Source: an uncultured Acetatifactor sp. (lineage in GTDB: Bacteria; Bacillota; Clostridia; Lachnospirales; Lachnospiraceae). Taken from it: DNA of 64,000 nt. The position numbers and the translations under genes were made by a program. Shown here in pieces: positions 7,694 through 18,100 of this stretch. Below the pieces are notes generated by a model, which saw only the letters and a list, made by a program, of their open reading frames with translations, made no database searches and was not told the DNA's origin. The stretch covers positions 1 to 64,000 of the forward strand of contig CALWSL010000009.1 in assembly GCA_944384205.1 (NCBI GenBank). The letters run 5' to 3'. Each line of letters starts with the position of its first letter. The first letter of the stretch is position 1.

Positions 7694-8502
7694 CCGACAA
7701 AACCTGCCTTTCTTGGGACACGATACTTAAATTGGACAGAAGCGTCCTGATTGACGGAAAATTCGTTTCTGTCAGGCACGAATCTGATGTAATGCAGATT
7801 AAAGTCATTTAAGAGCAAAGTGTGAGACTTGCTGGAAGACAATAATTCATTTTTGGAATCCATTGTCAATACCTCATCTGCGGAAAGATTGGTGATTCTT
7901 GTTTCCCGATTTTCCGTATGATTGATAATGGAAAGTTCTCCGCTGACAGTCGGTGCAATCGTAGTAACCGGTAACACGTAATGATACAAATCGTCTGTAT
8001 TATTATAAATACTGAATTTCTGATTTGCCTTGGCGTTGATCGTAATTGCATATTCCTTCGACCATGCAAAACAGGAATCGCATTCCAGATCCAACAGGAT
8101 ACCGGCAACCCTGCCTCCCATTCTTTGATAAGACACATTTACGACTTTTGCCTGATACCATAGATTCTCATCGGGGTTATCATGGATAAGCCTCATCCAC
8201 TGATAACCGTTGTATCCAATCGCCTTTCTTAAAACAGCCCTGCAATCATTTTCCGTAAAATACACATTCTCGTGAAATACGCAGGGATTCTTGACTAAGG
8301 TTACCTGAGGCTTAAGTTTGTCCGTGTATTCCTGTCCGATATAAACGGGAACGGGATTATGCCCGATAAATTCTTCCCGGATAGATATGCTCATACCGAT
8401 GTCATCATCGGAAGAGCCGCCGGATGAAAAGGAAGCAGCCAGCAGTCCGTAATCGGACGCCTGAAAATCACCCAACATCCAGTCATTACCGTATATTTCC
8501 AT
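7690..8502 (-). CDS. Distal tail protein (Dit family)
   Basis: 270 residues directly behind the tape-measure gene and in front of the hub gene, the canonical siphophage order. It starts M-E-I-Y-G-N-D-W-M-L-G-D-F, then shows the family features: a D-F-x-x-S-D-Y-G-L segment, a middle with Y-Q-W-M-R-L-I, and a galectin-like C-terminal half ending in a V-Q-F-K-Y-R strand. Dit forms the hexameric ring that joins tail tube to baseplate. Four-base overlap (ATGA type) with the hub gene suggests coupled translation. Confidence 0.75.
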   Translation of the reverse strand: MEIYGNDWMLGDFQASDYGLLAASFSSGGSSDDDIGMSISIREEFIGHNPVPVYIGQEYTDKLKPQVTLVKNPCVFHENVYFTENDCRAVLRKAIGYNGYQWMRLIHDNPDENLWYQAKVVNVSYQRMGGRVAGILLDLECDSCFAWSKEYAITINAKANQKFSIYNNTDDLYHYVLPVTTIAPTVSGELSIINHTENRETRITNLSADEVLTMDSKNELLSSSKSHTLLLNDFNLHYIRFVPDRNEFSVNQDASVQFKYRVPRKAGFVG

Positions 8503-8578
8503 ATTTTATCCCCACTTTCTTTTATAAATTTTATACAATAGAAGAAAGGGAGCATTTTGGCATACTCCCTTTCTGAAT

Positions 8579-11500
8579 TTAATACTTTAAGCTGTCCGTT
8601 GCTTTTTTCCAACTCTTTTCAACCTGCCTGTCTGCAATCCTGGCGATATCTCTGGCAAAGCTGTTGGCATCGTTTACCGCACCGGTAAAAGTGATATTGC
8701 TTTGAATCGTTACGGGCTGATTGATGTTTTTCTGCGCAATATCGGGTAATTTAGGCAAAGCCAAATCAGGAACCATACTGACAGGATTCATCTTAGCCCA
8801 CTCGAACAGGTTATCTGTCTGAGCTTTCGTCAAAATCTGTGAACCCTCCGGCATAAGCGCATAGCTGCCGTTTAACAGCTTCGGCAATCCTAATTCATAA
8901 CCTTCCTCGTCCTTGATAAGCAGTTCGCCTTTTGTGCTTCGTGTACCGGCAGCGTAAGATTTAATATAATAACCTGCTGCATAATTTTTACCGGTACCGC
9001 CTTTATATTCATTTAACTTTTTCCTGGCGTCTTCAGCAGAAGTGTATGTTATACCGTCTACAGAATTACCCTTGTCATCAAGAATCTTGTATGTTTTCTT
9101 TGCTGTGGCAGTAGTGGAACCGGTCTTTTTTTGGTCGCCGGAACCGCCGGAATTATCAGAGCCGCCGGAACTATTGCTGACGTTGCCAACTGCCTTTCCA
9201 GCAGCTTCAGCACTTTCTTTAACACTGTTTAAGGCATTGGTAAGCGTGCTGACGTCATAGCCGCCCTCCAATGCGGTTTTAAGCGCATCGCCCAGAGACT
9301 TTGCCATATTGTACAGATTCTCCGCAGAGGTATAGGCATTTGAAAGCTGAGTCACAAAATCCTCTGATTTCTGTGAGAAGAGAGAAGAGTAGGACAGAGA
9401 CGCTGAGTCCGCCTGAAGCCGGAGTATTTCTGTTTCGTTTTTTATGACACCAAGATTCCATGCAAAAGCAGAAGTACCGGCTGATAAAGCCTCCCCATAT
9501 CCTGCAATGGCACCCTGACCATTCTGCCATGGAGATGTTACCGTTTCCGACACGGTAACTCCGTGTTCTTTTGCCACTTCTGCAATCCGTTCCCCTATAG
9601 CGGCGGCATTCTGTTTCACCGCATCAAAGGAATTGGCAATCAGTTCTTCCCTGTCAGATAAAGGCTCCTCAAGGGCTTCGATTTCCCCGTCCTTTTTGGT
9701 TTCAAATTCTTCGTACTGCTTATTTAAGGCTTCTTTCTGCGCTTCTATGGAATGCTCGTACTGCGCCTCCTCAAGTTCTTCCTTCGCTTCCGCAAGTTCC
9801 GCTTCTAACAGTTTACGTTTTGCTATACCGGCAGCGCTATTGTCATTTCTCATTGCAGAAATTTGTTGCTCTAAATCTGTAACATTTTTTGTTTTTTCGG
9901 AAATTGACTTTTTATAGTCGTGCAATTCTTTCTCGGCATCCAGTGCTTCAATCTGCGCGTCCACAAGCTCCTTGTAAGCATCCTTTTCTTTTTCGATACC
10001 TTCAATGATTTCATCCACACGAGCTTCATTAAGTTCCACGATAGCATCTTTGGCAGATTCACTAGCTTTGACAGCTTTCCACTGACCTTCTGACAGTTCA
10101 GCAAGTTTTTCGGCATATTCGGCAGCGGAATACTTCCCGTCTGCATAGTCCTGCTTTAATTCCCTGATGGCATCGTTGTAGTCAGAAATGGATACCTGTG
10201 CCGCTTCATACTGCTGTGCCAGCAGTCCGAGTTTTGCGAGGGCGTCGGCAGTCCATTCTCCTGTAGAATCGTCTGCAACGTCAATATCATCAAACAAATC
10301 AACCAGATTTTCTAATTCAGACTGTACATTAGAAATCGCTTCCCGCTGACGGTCAAAGGTATCCCAATCCAGTTGAAGAACTGCGTTATCGTATTTTTCG
10401 ATGGCGGTCTGGCAGTCAATGATTTCACCTTCTACCCCGGACAGTGTTTTTACCATATCCAGCCATTCCTCAGAGCCTGCCTGAATGTTGCCGGATGACA
10501 AAGCCTGTTCCAGTGCATCGGCAAGACCGTTTTTCTTTTCCGTAAGGGTTTCCAGCTGTTTTTCCGCAAGGGATTTCTGTGCTTCATAATACGATGCGCC
10601 GACTAATTCGCCCATTTCCTCCAGCAAAGAAATCTGTTTGTCAATGTTGGTGATGGCAGAATCTCTTAAATCATACCGGTCATCGAAGTCCTGCGCAATG
10701 TTGTTGAACTTCTCTAATTCTAACTGTGCAATGGTTTTCTTTAGATTTGTAAGCTGCTGATTGCAGTCTGCAACCTTATCTGCCCATTTCTCATACTCTC
10801 CAATGGCGTCTGCAACCGCTTCATTTCCGTCTCCGACAAAATCCGTCAGACTGACCGCGCCGTTTTTAACTTTCTCCGCAATGCCGGATGGGATAGTGGC
10901 AAGAATTTTTTCTGCTTCGTCGGTATACATGGCGAGGGCGTCGGTGTAGTTTCTGACTTTTTCTTTATTGATACTTAACTGACCATCAATGATGCTGTTT
11001 TTTGCAAAGGAGCCTGTGATGTTTTCCAGGCTGGACTTAAGCAAATCCAGGGAATTGTCAAGCACTTCGATTCTGCGCTCAAAGAAGTCTATGAGTTCGC
11101 TGAATTCGGATTCTGCAGAAGAAGCGTTTTTCGCAAAATCACCGCTGATGCTGCTGAAGTTTGCTTCTATCCCGTTATAAATCACGTTGTTCAGGTCATC
11201 CATTGCTTTCTTCGCCTGTTCATACCGGCTAATCTGGCTCATGATTTCAGCGTACTGCTCATGGGATTCTTTGTTTGAACTCTGAGATAAAGTGGAAAGA
11301 AGTACGTTGCCTTCGGCAGTCAAAGCCATGGATTGAGCATCATAATACCTGCTCCAATTCTTACCAAGCGATTCTATGGTATCTATTGTAATATTGAGTT
11401 TTGCTTCGTGGTAAGATTTGTAATTTTTTAAATCGATACCATAGTTATCCTTGAAGGTGTTTATAAATTCCGTATCTGATAACACAACGGAATGATAAAA

Positions 11501-13924
11501 GCTTTCGCTTAACTCGTTTTTGGCAATCAGAGCGTTCCCATAATTATGCAAATCTGTCCGGTAATGCTCCGTCAACGCTTTATAGAGTTCGTCCGCACTG
11601 ACCGTACCTGCATAGAACCCAGCCACAAGGTCATTCAGTTTTTGGCTGAGTGAACCGACGGAAGAAAGGGTTTCATCGGTCATGCCGTTGGACATGGCAT
11701 TTTTAAAATCATGCATGATGTCATAGGATTCCTGGATTGCGGAAAATGCAGCATCCAGTTGCGGGACAACACCTGTCGCCTCGTCAGCGATGGCTTGTAA
11801 ATCGTCTCTTACATCGGAAGGAAGCCCATCCCCAAGGGTATCATATAATTCCTGTAAAGAATTGTAGATTAGGTTTGTAATGGCTTGTTCCAGATTTTCG
11901 GATTCTCCCTGCAATTCGGGGAACTCCTGAATAAAATCGGTCAGCGCACCGTTACCCATGGAACCAGATTTGAGAGAGGAGAGTGCGTCTGAAAGAGTTT
12001 TTACGTTGGACTGGAAATTATCTATGGATTGGGATTGAGATTCGGTGAAAGAGAATAAACTGTCCGTTTCATTGTTAAAGGTTTCGCTTTTAACTTTATT
12101 GTACATTTCAACTGCTTCACTAGCAGTTTTAGCCCCATCGGTTACTTTATTCCAATAATCAATTTCATACTCGTCATTAATAGAGTTGTCCTTAAAGAAC
12201 TTATATAAATCAATATCATTTGCCTCACCAACAAATTTCGACATCGCAGTATTATATTTCGTCTTTAAGTCTTCAACATCATCAGTAATATCGCCAAAAC
12301 TCAATTTAATAGCAGGATAATTTTCTTTGCAATATTTACTAATTTCATCAATTCCAGTTTTAACTCTAGTTTCATAATCCTCAATAGATTCATTTTCTCC
12401 TTGTGGATTATATAGATTATTAAAACTAGATAGAAGAGTTTCATCTGTGGATAATTTATTTACAAAATCTTTTAAATCTGTAGCCATAGATGAAAATTTC
12501 TCTTTTGTCATATCATTATAATCAAAAGAGTCAATCATGCTAGTAATATTTGATTTTGTACCTTCTTCTAAGTCATTATAAGTATCACCAACAGCTCTAG
12601 CATTAAGATTTAGTTGATCTTTATATTGCTGAAAATATTCTTGTTCCTCGCCTTCAATTCTAGCAAGTTCTTGGAAGTATTCGCCTGCACCACGAATTAA
12701 TTCGTCAATCTGTTCATCTGTGAACCATTGATAAATAGGATTGTCTTCGTTTGATAGGCTGTTTGCAAATTTTTCAAAGTTTTCTTTAGAAGAAGTGATT
12801 TTATCACCAAGTTTTGATATATAGTCATTACCATCTAAATTATGATAATCAAACTCACCATATAAATATTCACTAATTTTAGAAGCCATATCATAATCAT
12901 TCAATGGACTTTTTATACCATTAATTGTTTTGGTATATTTCTTACTACTAATAGCTTTGTTGGCGTAATTTCGTAAATCCTTCCATACTAAATCATATTT
13001 AGTTCCTGATACAGTCTTTGTATCACCAGAATTGTCAAAATCTTTCTTTTGCTCAATAATACCAGCAGCAATCTCTTCGTTTTTAGATTTTGTTGTGCTA
13101 TTTCTAAGACTTTTTTGATATTCCTCATCAAGTAAATCTATTGACATTTGCAATAGATTGTTCTTATTAGAAATTGCTCGACCTTCTTCATCCCACCCGG
13201 TAATTAACTTTGGAGTAATACCAAGAATTTCAGAAGTGATATCTCTATATCTTTCATATTCGTCAGCAGATAAAGATGCTTTAGCACCATTTTCTCCTAT
13301 TTTAGATGTAAGAGAATCATATTCGTCTTTTAGTCCAACTAATGTGTTATGTTCACTTTCATAGTCGGAAGATATTTGAGAAAGCTCTTGTTGCAATTCT
13401 TTTGTTTTCTCTATTGCACGCTCAGAAGCGGTGGTTAAATATTCAATACCCTCAATTACTTTAGAAATAGCAAATGATATAGACATACCAGCCAACATAT
13501 TGCCAGCTATAGATAAAGCTTTTACACCAACAGCAGCAACCTTAGAAGCAGTTCCAGTATTTTGAATAAACTGCTTTAATGCCTTCTGCTTATCAGCATA
13601 AATTTGAGCAGAACCGGTACCATTTTTGATATTCTTAGAATATTCTTGTGCCTGTTCACTTGCTTTACCCATTATTCTAGTGAAGTCGTCAGATGTTATT
13701 GTCCCATTTTTACAAGCAGTTTCGTAATTTCTCAAACATTGAATATCAAGATTCGTCTGTTTAATTGCTTGTTCTTGAGCTATTTTTCTTGCTTGTAAAG
13801 CACCTACAATTTTTTGACCAGATAAAGTTGTTTCATCATCTATCGTCTTGAATATCGTACTATTTTGATGTATAATTATAAAAATCATACAAAATTGCAC
13901 TATGTGGAGTAGTGCATTGAGCAT
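8579..13924 (-). CDS. Tape-measure protein, second exon B and C-terminal part
   Basis: The frame is formally open from an ATG at 13924, but the first 23 codons lie in intron-like sequence. The phage-like part starts at 13855 with I-F-K-T-I-D-D-E-T-T. About 1,758 residues follow, mostly helix and coiled coil with a hydrophobic stretch around A-G-M-S-I-S-F-A-I-S-K-V-I (about residues 145-160), as in tape-measure proteins that set tail length. The C-terminus runs to the Dit gene. There is no ribosome binding site at the ATG. The first 1.8 kb (from about 12,060 upward) is clearly more AT-rich than the rest. I infer that it is expressed as an exon joined to the N-terminal piece at 20,112-21,317. 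Confidence 0.75.
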   Translation of the reverse strand: MLNALLHIVQFCMIFIIIHQNSTIFKTIDDETTLSGQKIVGALQARKIAQEQAIKQTNLDIQCLRNYETACKNGTITSDDFTRIMGKASEQAQEYSKNIKNGTGSAQIYADKQKALKQFIQNTGTASKVAAVGVKALSIAGNMLAGMSISFAISKVIEGIEYLTTASERAIEKTKELQQELSQISSDYESEHNTLVGLKDEYDSLTSKIGENGAKASLSADEYERYRDITSEILGITPKLITGWDEEGRAISNKNNLLQMSIDLLDEEYQKSLRNSTTKSKNEEIAAGIIEQKKDFDNSGDTKTVSGTKYDLVWKDLRNYANKAISSKKYTKTINGIKSPLNDYDMASKISEYLYGEFDYHNLDGNDYISKLGDKITSSKENFEKFANSLSNEDNPIYQWFTDEQIDELIRGAGEYFQELARIEGEEQEYFQQYKDQLNLNARAVGDTYNDLEEGTKSNITSMIDSFDYNDMTKEKFSSMATDLKDFVNKLSTDETLLSSFNNLYNPQGENESIEDYETRVKTGIDEISKYCKENYPAIKLSFGDITDDVEDLKTKYNTAMSKFVGEANDIDLYKFFKDNSINDEYEIDYWNKVTDGAKTASEAVEMYNKVKSETFNNETDSLFSFTESQSQSIDNFQSNVKTLSDALSSLKSGSMGNGALTDFIQEFPELQGESENLEQAITNLIYNSLQELYDTLGDGLPSDVRDDLQAIADEATGVVPQLDAAFSAIQESYDIMHDFKNAMSNGMTDETLSSVGSLSQKLNDLVAGFYAGTVSADELYKALTEHYRTDLHNYGNALIAKNELSESFYHSVVLSDTEFINTFKDNYGIDLKNYKSYHEAKLNITIDTIESLGKNWSRYYDAQSMALTAEGNVLLSTLSQSSNKESHEQYAEIMSQISRYEQAKKAMDDLNNVIYNGIEANFSSISGDFAKNASSAESEFSELIDFFERRIEVLDNSLDLLKSSLENITGSFAKNSIIDGQLSINKEKVRNYTDALAMYTDEAEKILATIPSGIAEKVKNGAVSLTDFVGDGNEAVADAIGEYEKWADKVADCNQQLTNLKKTIAQLELEKFNNIAQDFDDRYDLRDSAITNIDKQISLLEEMGELVGASYYEAQKSLAEKQLETLTEKKNGLADALEQALSSGNIQAGSEEWLDMVKTLSGVEGEIIDCQTAIEKYDNAVLQLDWDTFDRQREAISNVQSELENLVDLFDDIDVADDSTGEWTADALAKLGLLAQQYEAAQVSISDYNDAIRELKQDYADGKYSAAEYAEKLAELSEGQWKAVKASESAKDAIVELNEARVDEIIEGIEKEKDAYKELVDAQIEALDAEKELHDYKKSISEKTKNVTDLEQQISAMRNDNSAAGIAKRKLLEAELAEAKEELEEAQYEHSIEAQKEALNKQYEEFETKKDGEIEALEEPLSDREELIANSFDAVKQNAAAIGERIAEVAKEHGVTVSETVTSPWQNGQGAIAGYGEALSAGTSAFAWNLGVIKNETEILRLQADSASLSYSSLFSQKSEDFVTQLSNAYTSAENLYNMAKSLGDALKTALEGGYDVSTLTNALNSVKESAEAAGKAVGNVSNSSGGSDNSGGSGDQKKTGSTTATAKKTYKILDDKGNSVDGITYTSAEDARKKLNEYKGGTGKNYAAGYYIKSYAAGTRSTKGELLIKDEEGYELGLPKLLNGSYALMPEGSQILTKAQTDNLFEWAKMNPVSMVPDLALPKLPDIAQKNINQPVTIQSNITFTGAVNDANSFARDIARIADRQVEKSWKKATDSLKY
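10355..11120. repeat. 766-bp direct repeat, copy in exon B
   Basis: Identical, as far as I can read, to 15144-15909. Both copies are in the same reading frame and encode the same 255 residues of tape-measure coiled coil. The copies are 4,789 bp apart, start to start. Confidence 0.9.
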
Positions 13925-13963
13925 ATTGTGGAGATATGCTATAAACGCTATGTGGAGTAGCGT
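13896..13963. promoter_or_regulatory. Three tandem hairpins with identical 7-nt loop TGTGGAG
   Basis: Plus strand: TGCACTA-TGTGGAG-TAGTGCA (13896-13916), AGCATAT-TGTGGAG-ATATGCT (13920-13940) and ACGCTA-TGTGGAG-TAGCGT (13945-13963). All stems are perfect and all differ, while the loop is invariant. On the minus strand the loops read CTCCACA and lie about 40 bases before exon B. On the plus strand they form the leader of the gene at 14011. Selection on loop and pairing, not stem sequence, points to an RNA or single-stranded-DNA recognition element. Function unknown. Confidence 0.85.
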
Positions 13964-14010
13964 ATTTTAAGAAACAATATTATCTAATAAAATAAAGGAG
14001 ATGTTAAACT

Positions 14011-14661
14011 TTGCAAAGCTTAAATAGGAAAGAAATGGCAATCAAAACATTATTAATTTTGATTTCAATATTATCAATTTTACTAATTATAGAAGGCATT
14101 GACGGTATTAAACATTCCTTAGACATTATCGAAAATCAAGGTGGATTTGATATATACCCTATAAATCATCCTGATACAATAGTACAAGAATGGTATTATT
14201 GTATCTTTAGAAATGTGTTATTTACATTATTCCCTGTGATGGTCTTGATATTATCCATGATTTCAATATTTGTCAAAAACAGAATTATTGAAATAGTAAT
14301 AATTGCACAAACCGTTTTAACATTATTGCTTGGAGCAACAGCTAATTATAAAATTATAGGTGAAACCATTAGCTATTACACATATATAGTAATAGCATTT
14401 TCGATTACCTTGATACCTATAATCATATCTGTGATTAAAGAAAAAACTGTATTTGTTTTCTACATCATCGGAATTGTTTTGCTTATTGCAAAATATGTTA
14501 ATGTCTACAAGTTTTGGTACAGCAGAGTAAGAGGAGACATGTCTTTGTTTAGTTGGTTTGATATGTATGGTGTTAAATATGCAATTATTACTATTTTAGG
14601 ATTTTGCATACTTATACTCAAACGACAAAAACAAAACAACAAAAAAATAATCAAATCATAA
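14011..14661 (+). CDS. Polytopic membrane protein of unknown function (cargo gene)
   Basis: 216 residues, AT-rich, opposite in direction to all surrounding tail genes. AAAGGAG lies ten bases before a TTG start at 14011; the ATG at 14035 is an alternative. About six membrane segments are visible, including residues 10-26 (L-L-I-L-I-S-I-L-S-I-L-L-I-I), 68-90, 93-112, 122-140, 146-165 and 185-205. No catalytic motif is recognised. It sits between the hairpin cluster and a shared terminator, inside the segment that interrupts the tape-measure gene, and ends with a basic K/Q/N tail. Confidence 0.65.
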   Translation: MQSLNRKEMAIKTLLILISILSILLIIEGIDGIKHSLDIIENQGGFDIYPINHPDTIVQEWYYCIFRNVLFTLFPVMVLILSMISIFVKNRIIEIVIIAQTVLTLLLGATANYKIIGETISYYTYIVIAFSITLIPIIISVIKEKTVFVFYIIGIVLLIAKYVNVYKFWYSRVRGDMSLFSWFDMYGVKYAIITILGFCILILKRQKQNNKKIIKS

Positions 14662-14709
14662 AAATCACAACCTTTCTTTGAAAAATATGTATATATTATT
14701 TATACACAC

Positions 14710-14752
14710 AAAGAGGATACCTCAAATTATAAATAACAGAAGTATCCTCTTT
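14710..14752. terminator. Bidirectional terminator between convergent genes
   Basis: AAAGAGGATAC and GTATCCTCTTT form an 11-bp stem with A and T runs on both sides. It serves the plus gene ending at 14661 and the minus gene ending at 14784. Confidence 0.8.
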
Positions 14753-14783
14753 CTATATATAAAATATAAATTTGCGTTATGTA

Positions 14784-14957
14784 TTAAATCTGAACGTTAC
14801 ACTTTGTATTCGCCAATATACAAAGATAACCCTTTGTTTCTAACTCTTTTTTATCTCTCTTAGCCTTTTCAATATCTGACAACGCATAATTATCTTCAAA
14901 GAAAATAGAAGAGCGGAAGTCATCAATATTCAACGCTATAAGTTTTATGTATTCCAT
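14784..14957 (-). CDS. Small unknown protein (57 aa)
   Basis: The ATG at 14957 overlaps the TAA of the preceding minus-strand frame (TAATG), a sign of coupled translation. The sequence starts M-E-Y-I-K-L-I-A-L-N-I-D-D-F-R-S and is charged in the middle (D-I-E-K-A-K-R-D-K-K-E-L-E-T-K-G-Y). A terminator follows. No family recognised. Confidence 0.5.
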   Translation of the reverse strand: MEYIKLIALNIDDFRSSIFFEDNYALSDIEKAKRDKKELETKGYLCILANTKCNVQI

Positions 14958-15143
14958 TACGCACAATCCTCCATATCCTTTGCTGTTTCAAGAAGAGTAC
15001 CAACATCAAATTCATCAATCAAATCATATTTTTTAATAAGTCGATAAATGAATTTAAGATCTCTTGCGGTAACTAAAGTGACAGGTGTATTGTACTTTTC
15101 TTTAATCTTAATCTTGAAGTACCCTTGCTTTATGTATTTATTT
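14957..15143 (-). pseudogene. C-terminal fragment resembling a phage antirepressor (KilAC-like)
   Basis: The frame reads N-K-Y-I-K-Q-G-Y-F-K-I-K-I, then N-T-P-V-T-L-V-T-A-R-D-L-K-F-I-Y, and ends ...M-E-D-C-A. A G-Y-F-x-V/I-K followed by T-x-V-T-x-x-G/D-L pattern is typical of the end of KilAC/ANT domains, so a KilAC-like origin is possible but not proven. The upstream part is missing because the sequence joins the 766-bp tape-measure repeat at 15143/15144. The frame is formally open through the repeat to 15217, but that part is antisense or off-frame to the tape measure and not original. Confidence 0.4.
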
Positions 15144-18100
15144 AAAGGTATCCCAATCCAGTTGAAGAACTGCGTTATCGTATTTTTCGATGGCGGTCTG
15201 GCAGTCAATGATTTCACCTTCTACCCCGGACAGTGTTTTTACCATATCCAGCCATTCCTCAGAGCCTGCCTGAATGTTGCCGGATGACAAAGCCTGTTCC
15301 AGTGCATCGGCAAGACCGTTTTTCTTTTCCGTAAGGGTTTCCAGCTGTTTTTCCGCAAGGGATTTCTGTGCTTCATAATACGATGCGCCGACTAATTCGC
15401 CCATTTCCTCCAGCAAAGAAATCTGTTTGTCAATGTTGGTGATGGCAGAATCTCTTAAATCATACCGGTCATCGAAGTCCTGCGCAATGTTGTTGAACTT
15501 CTCTAATTCTAACTGTGCAATGGTTTTCTTTAGATTTGTAAGCTGCTGATTGCAGTCTGCAACCTTATCTGCCCATTTCTCATACTCTCCAATGGCGTCT
15601 GCAACCGCTTCATTTCCGTCTCCGACAAAATCCGTCAGACTGACCGCGCCGTTTTTAACTTTCTCCGCAATGCCGGATGGGATAGTGGCAAGAATTTTTT
15701 CTGCTTCGTCGGTATACATGGCGAGGGCGTCGGTGTAGTTTCTGACTTTTTCTTTATTGATACTTAACTGACCATCAATGATGCTGTTTTTTGCAAAGGA
15801 GCCTGTGATGTTTTCCAGGCTGGACTTAAGCAAATCCAGGGAATTGTCAAGCACTTCGATTCTGCGCTCAAAGAAGTCTATGAGTTCGCTGAATTCGGAT
15901 TCTGCAGAACCGTATGCTTCGCCTGTAGTCTTCTCAACGGCAGATTTGTAACCGGAGCCGCCGCTGTATTTCACGGTCGGTTTAAAATTAGCAACCTCAG
16001 TCTGGACCTCTTTAGCTGCTTTTTGCATTTCAGCTGCGATAGCAGATGCTTCGTTGCTTCTTCCTGCACTGACAGCCTTTTCATATGCAGCTTTTAATCC
16101 AGCCAGTCTGCTGACTGCCTTTGTGGCAACACCTGCCGCATTTGCCATGGAGAGAAGATTGTTGATATCTGCACTTGTATTGAGTGGCATGTTATTTATG
16201 TTCATTTTATCCAGGCTATAGGTAATCAGTGCATCGGATGTAAGCCCCAGCTGTTCGGCTTCTGCGATTAACGACCGGATTTCTTCGTAAGTGGCGTTTT
16301 TTAAGTCAATTTTTGATAATTGGGCTAAGAATTCTGAGTCAGCTTCCGATTTAACATTTTTGGATAACTGTTCGTAAACGGCAGACTGTTCTTTTTTGGC
16401 TTCGGATAAATACTTCGTATTTTTAGCAAGCTGGTATTCCACGACCTCCAGAGCGTTGGCAACGCCCATCTGGGAGAGCATTTCAACAGTGGCCTGTTTT
16501 GTCTCCTCTGTGAGATTGGACATGATGCTGTAGCCGTCGGAATCTTTTGCAGAGTAAACGTAGGAGGTCAGCAGGTCATCAAATGCGGACCGGCATTTGT
16601 CCAGATCGTCAGGAGCTTCGGATACTGTCCTGATAAAGTCATCGTAGGATTCGCCCATATCACCGAAAATGTTTGTAAAGCTTTCGTTATTGAAGATGGA
16701 AGACCAGTCGAAGTCCTCTTTGTCCTGGATATCCGTGTAGATTTTGTCTAATTGTTCGAGACCTTGGGAGAGGGACTGGACCTGGGAGAGAATGTCGGTG
16801 TAGGAAAGGGGCGATTTCACGGGAAGGTCTTCAACGCCTGCCTTAATCTGTTCTATGACCTCATTGGCTGTAAACCCGGCTTCCTTAAATTGTTCTATGA
16901 TTTCTTCTGATAAATCATCAACCGACAGGGTACCGTTCTGAGCCAGCTCAATCAGTTCTTTTTGTACATTACCGGATAACCTGTTAAACACTTCATTAAA
17001 TTTTTCCGTCTGCACTGACGCGGGGTATAAGCACTCGCTGATCGCAACAGATAAGCTATGCCAGGACTGCGATGTTTCATCGTCAATGCCGTATCTGTCC
17101 ACATAATCATCCAGGTCAACTGCCGCATCAACTAATTCATTCCGCCATTCTTTGAGTTGCTGTTCCTCTTCTTCAGAAAGTTCATTTCCTTCTTTCTTTT
17201 TCTGGTTTAATTCGTTATAAGCGTTTATGGTTTCATGGATATGTTCCGAAAAAGAAGTTTTTTCACCTACATTTGTCTCCCAGACATATATTTCAGCTTT
17301 AAGTTTCTGCAATTCCTCATATTCAGCACGGGTCAGGTCATATTTGGCTTCTAATTCCGTGTGGCGATTGCGTTTTGCTTCGATTTCATCATTATCTGCC
17401 TGTGTGCCTATAGTTTGATAAAATTTGCTGCCATATTCTTTGTCATATTCTTTTTTTACGGAATCGGCTATTTCCTGCTGTTTCCTTGCTTCCTGCTCTT
17501 CAAGTAATTCTTTCCTGCGTTCCAGCTCGTCATTTTCTGCTTTTAAATTTTCCAATTCCTCTTTTTCCACAAAGGATAAGCTGTCTTTGGCATTTAATTC
17601 ATCAATCCTGTCACCGGTAGCGTCCAGTGCTGAATTTACATCTTCAATACCGGATTGGATATCAGACAGTTCACTTTGTAGGTTCTTGGTTATTTCCTGC
17701 TGTTCTGCGAGAGTAGTGTGCAAACCGTCTATGAATCTGACGAATACGCTGATTAGCTGTGTGGCTGCCCACATAAGCAGCATGTTGCCTGCTGCGGAAA
17801 CAGCCTGTAGTGCAACGGAATGTGCCCTTGCTGCCAATGTAGATTGTTCCTGAGCAGCAGTTAAAGCTTGTGTTTCTACGACAGCACCATTTGTAGTTGC
17901 TATTAATTGTGCAGTGGATTTATTGGTACCTTCCATAGCAGATTTCATTATTTTCTGTTTTTCTGCCATAGTAGCACCATTGACGATTGCTCTTTCAATT
18001 TCATTGTTATAACGATTTATCGCTGTTACATCAATTATCGGAGTGCTAAAAAGTGTATTTATTATTCCATTTGCTTTTATGGAAGATATATTTGTTTTTA

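Noticed and set aside
3116-8502. Diversity-generating retroelement acting on the fibre genes
   Set aside because: No reverse transcriptase and no template/variable repeat pair is seen.
13896-13963. CRISPR-like array
   Set aside because: The units are hairpins with differing stems, have no constant direct repeat or spacers, and no cas genes are near.
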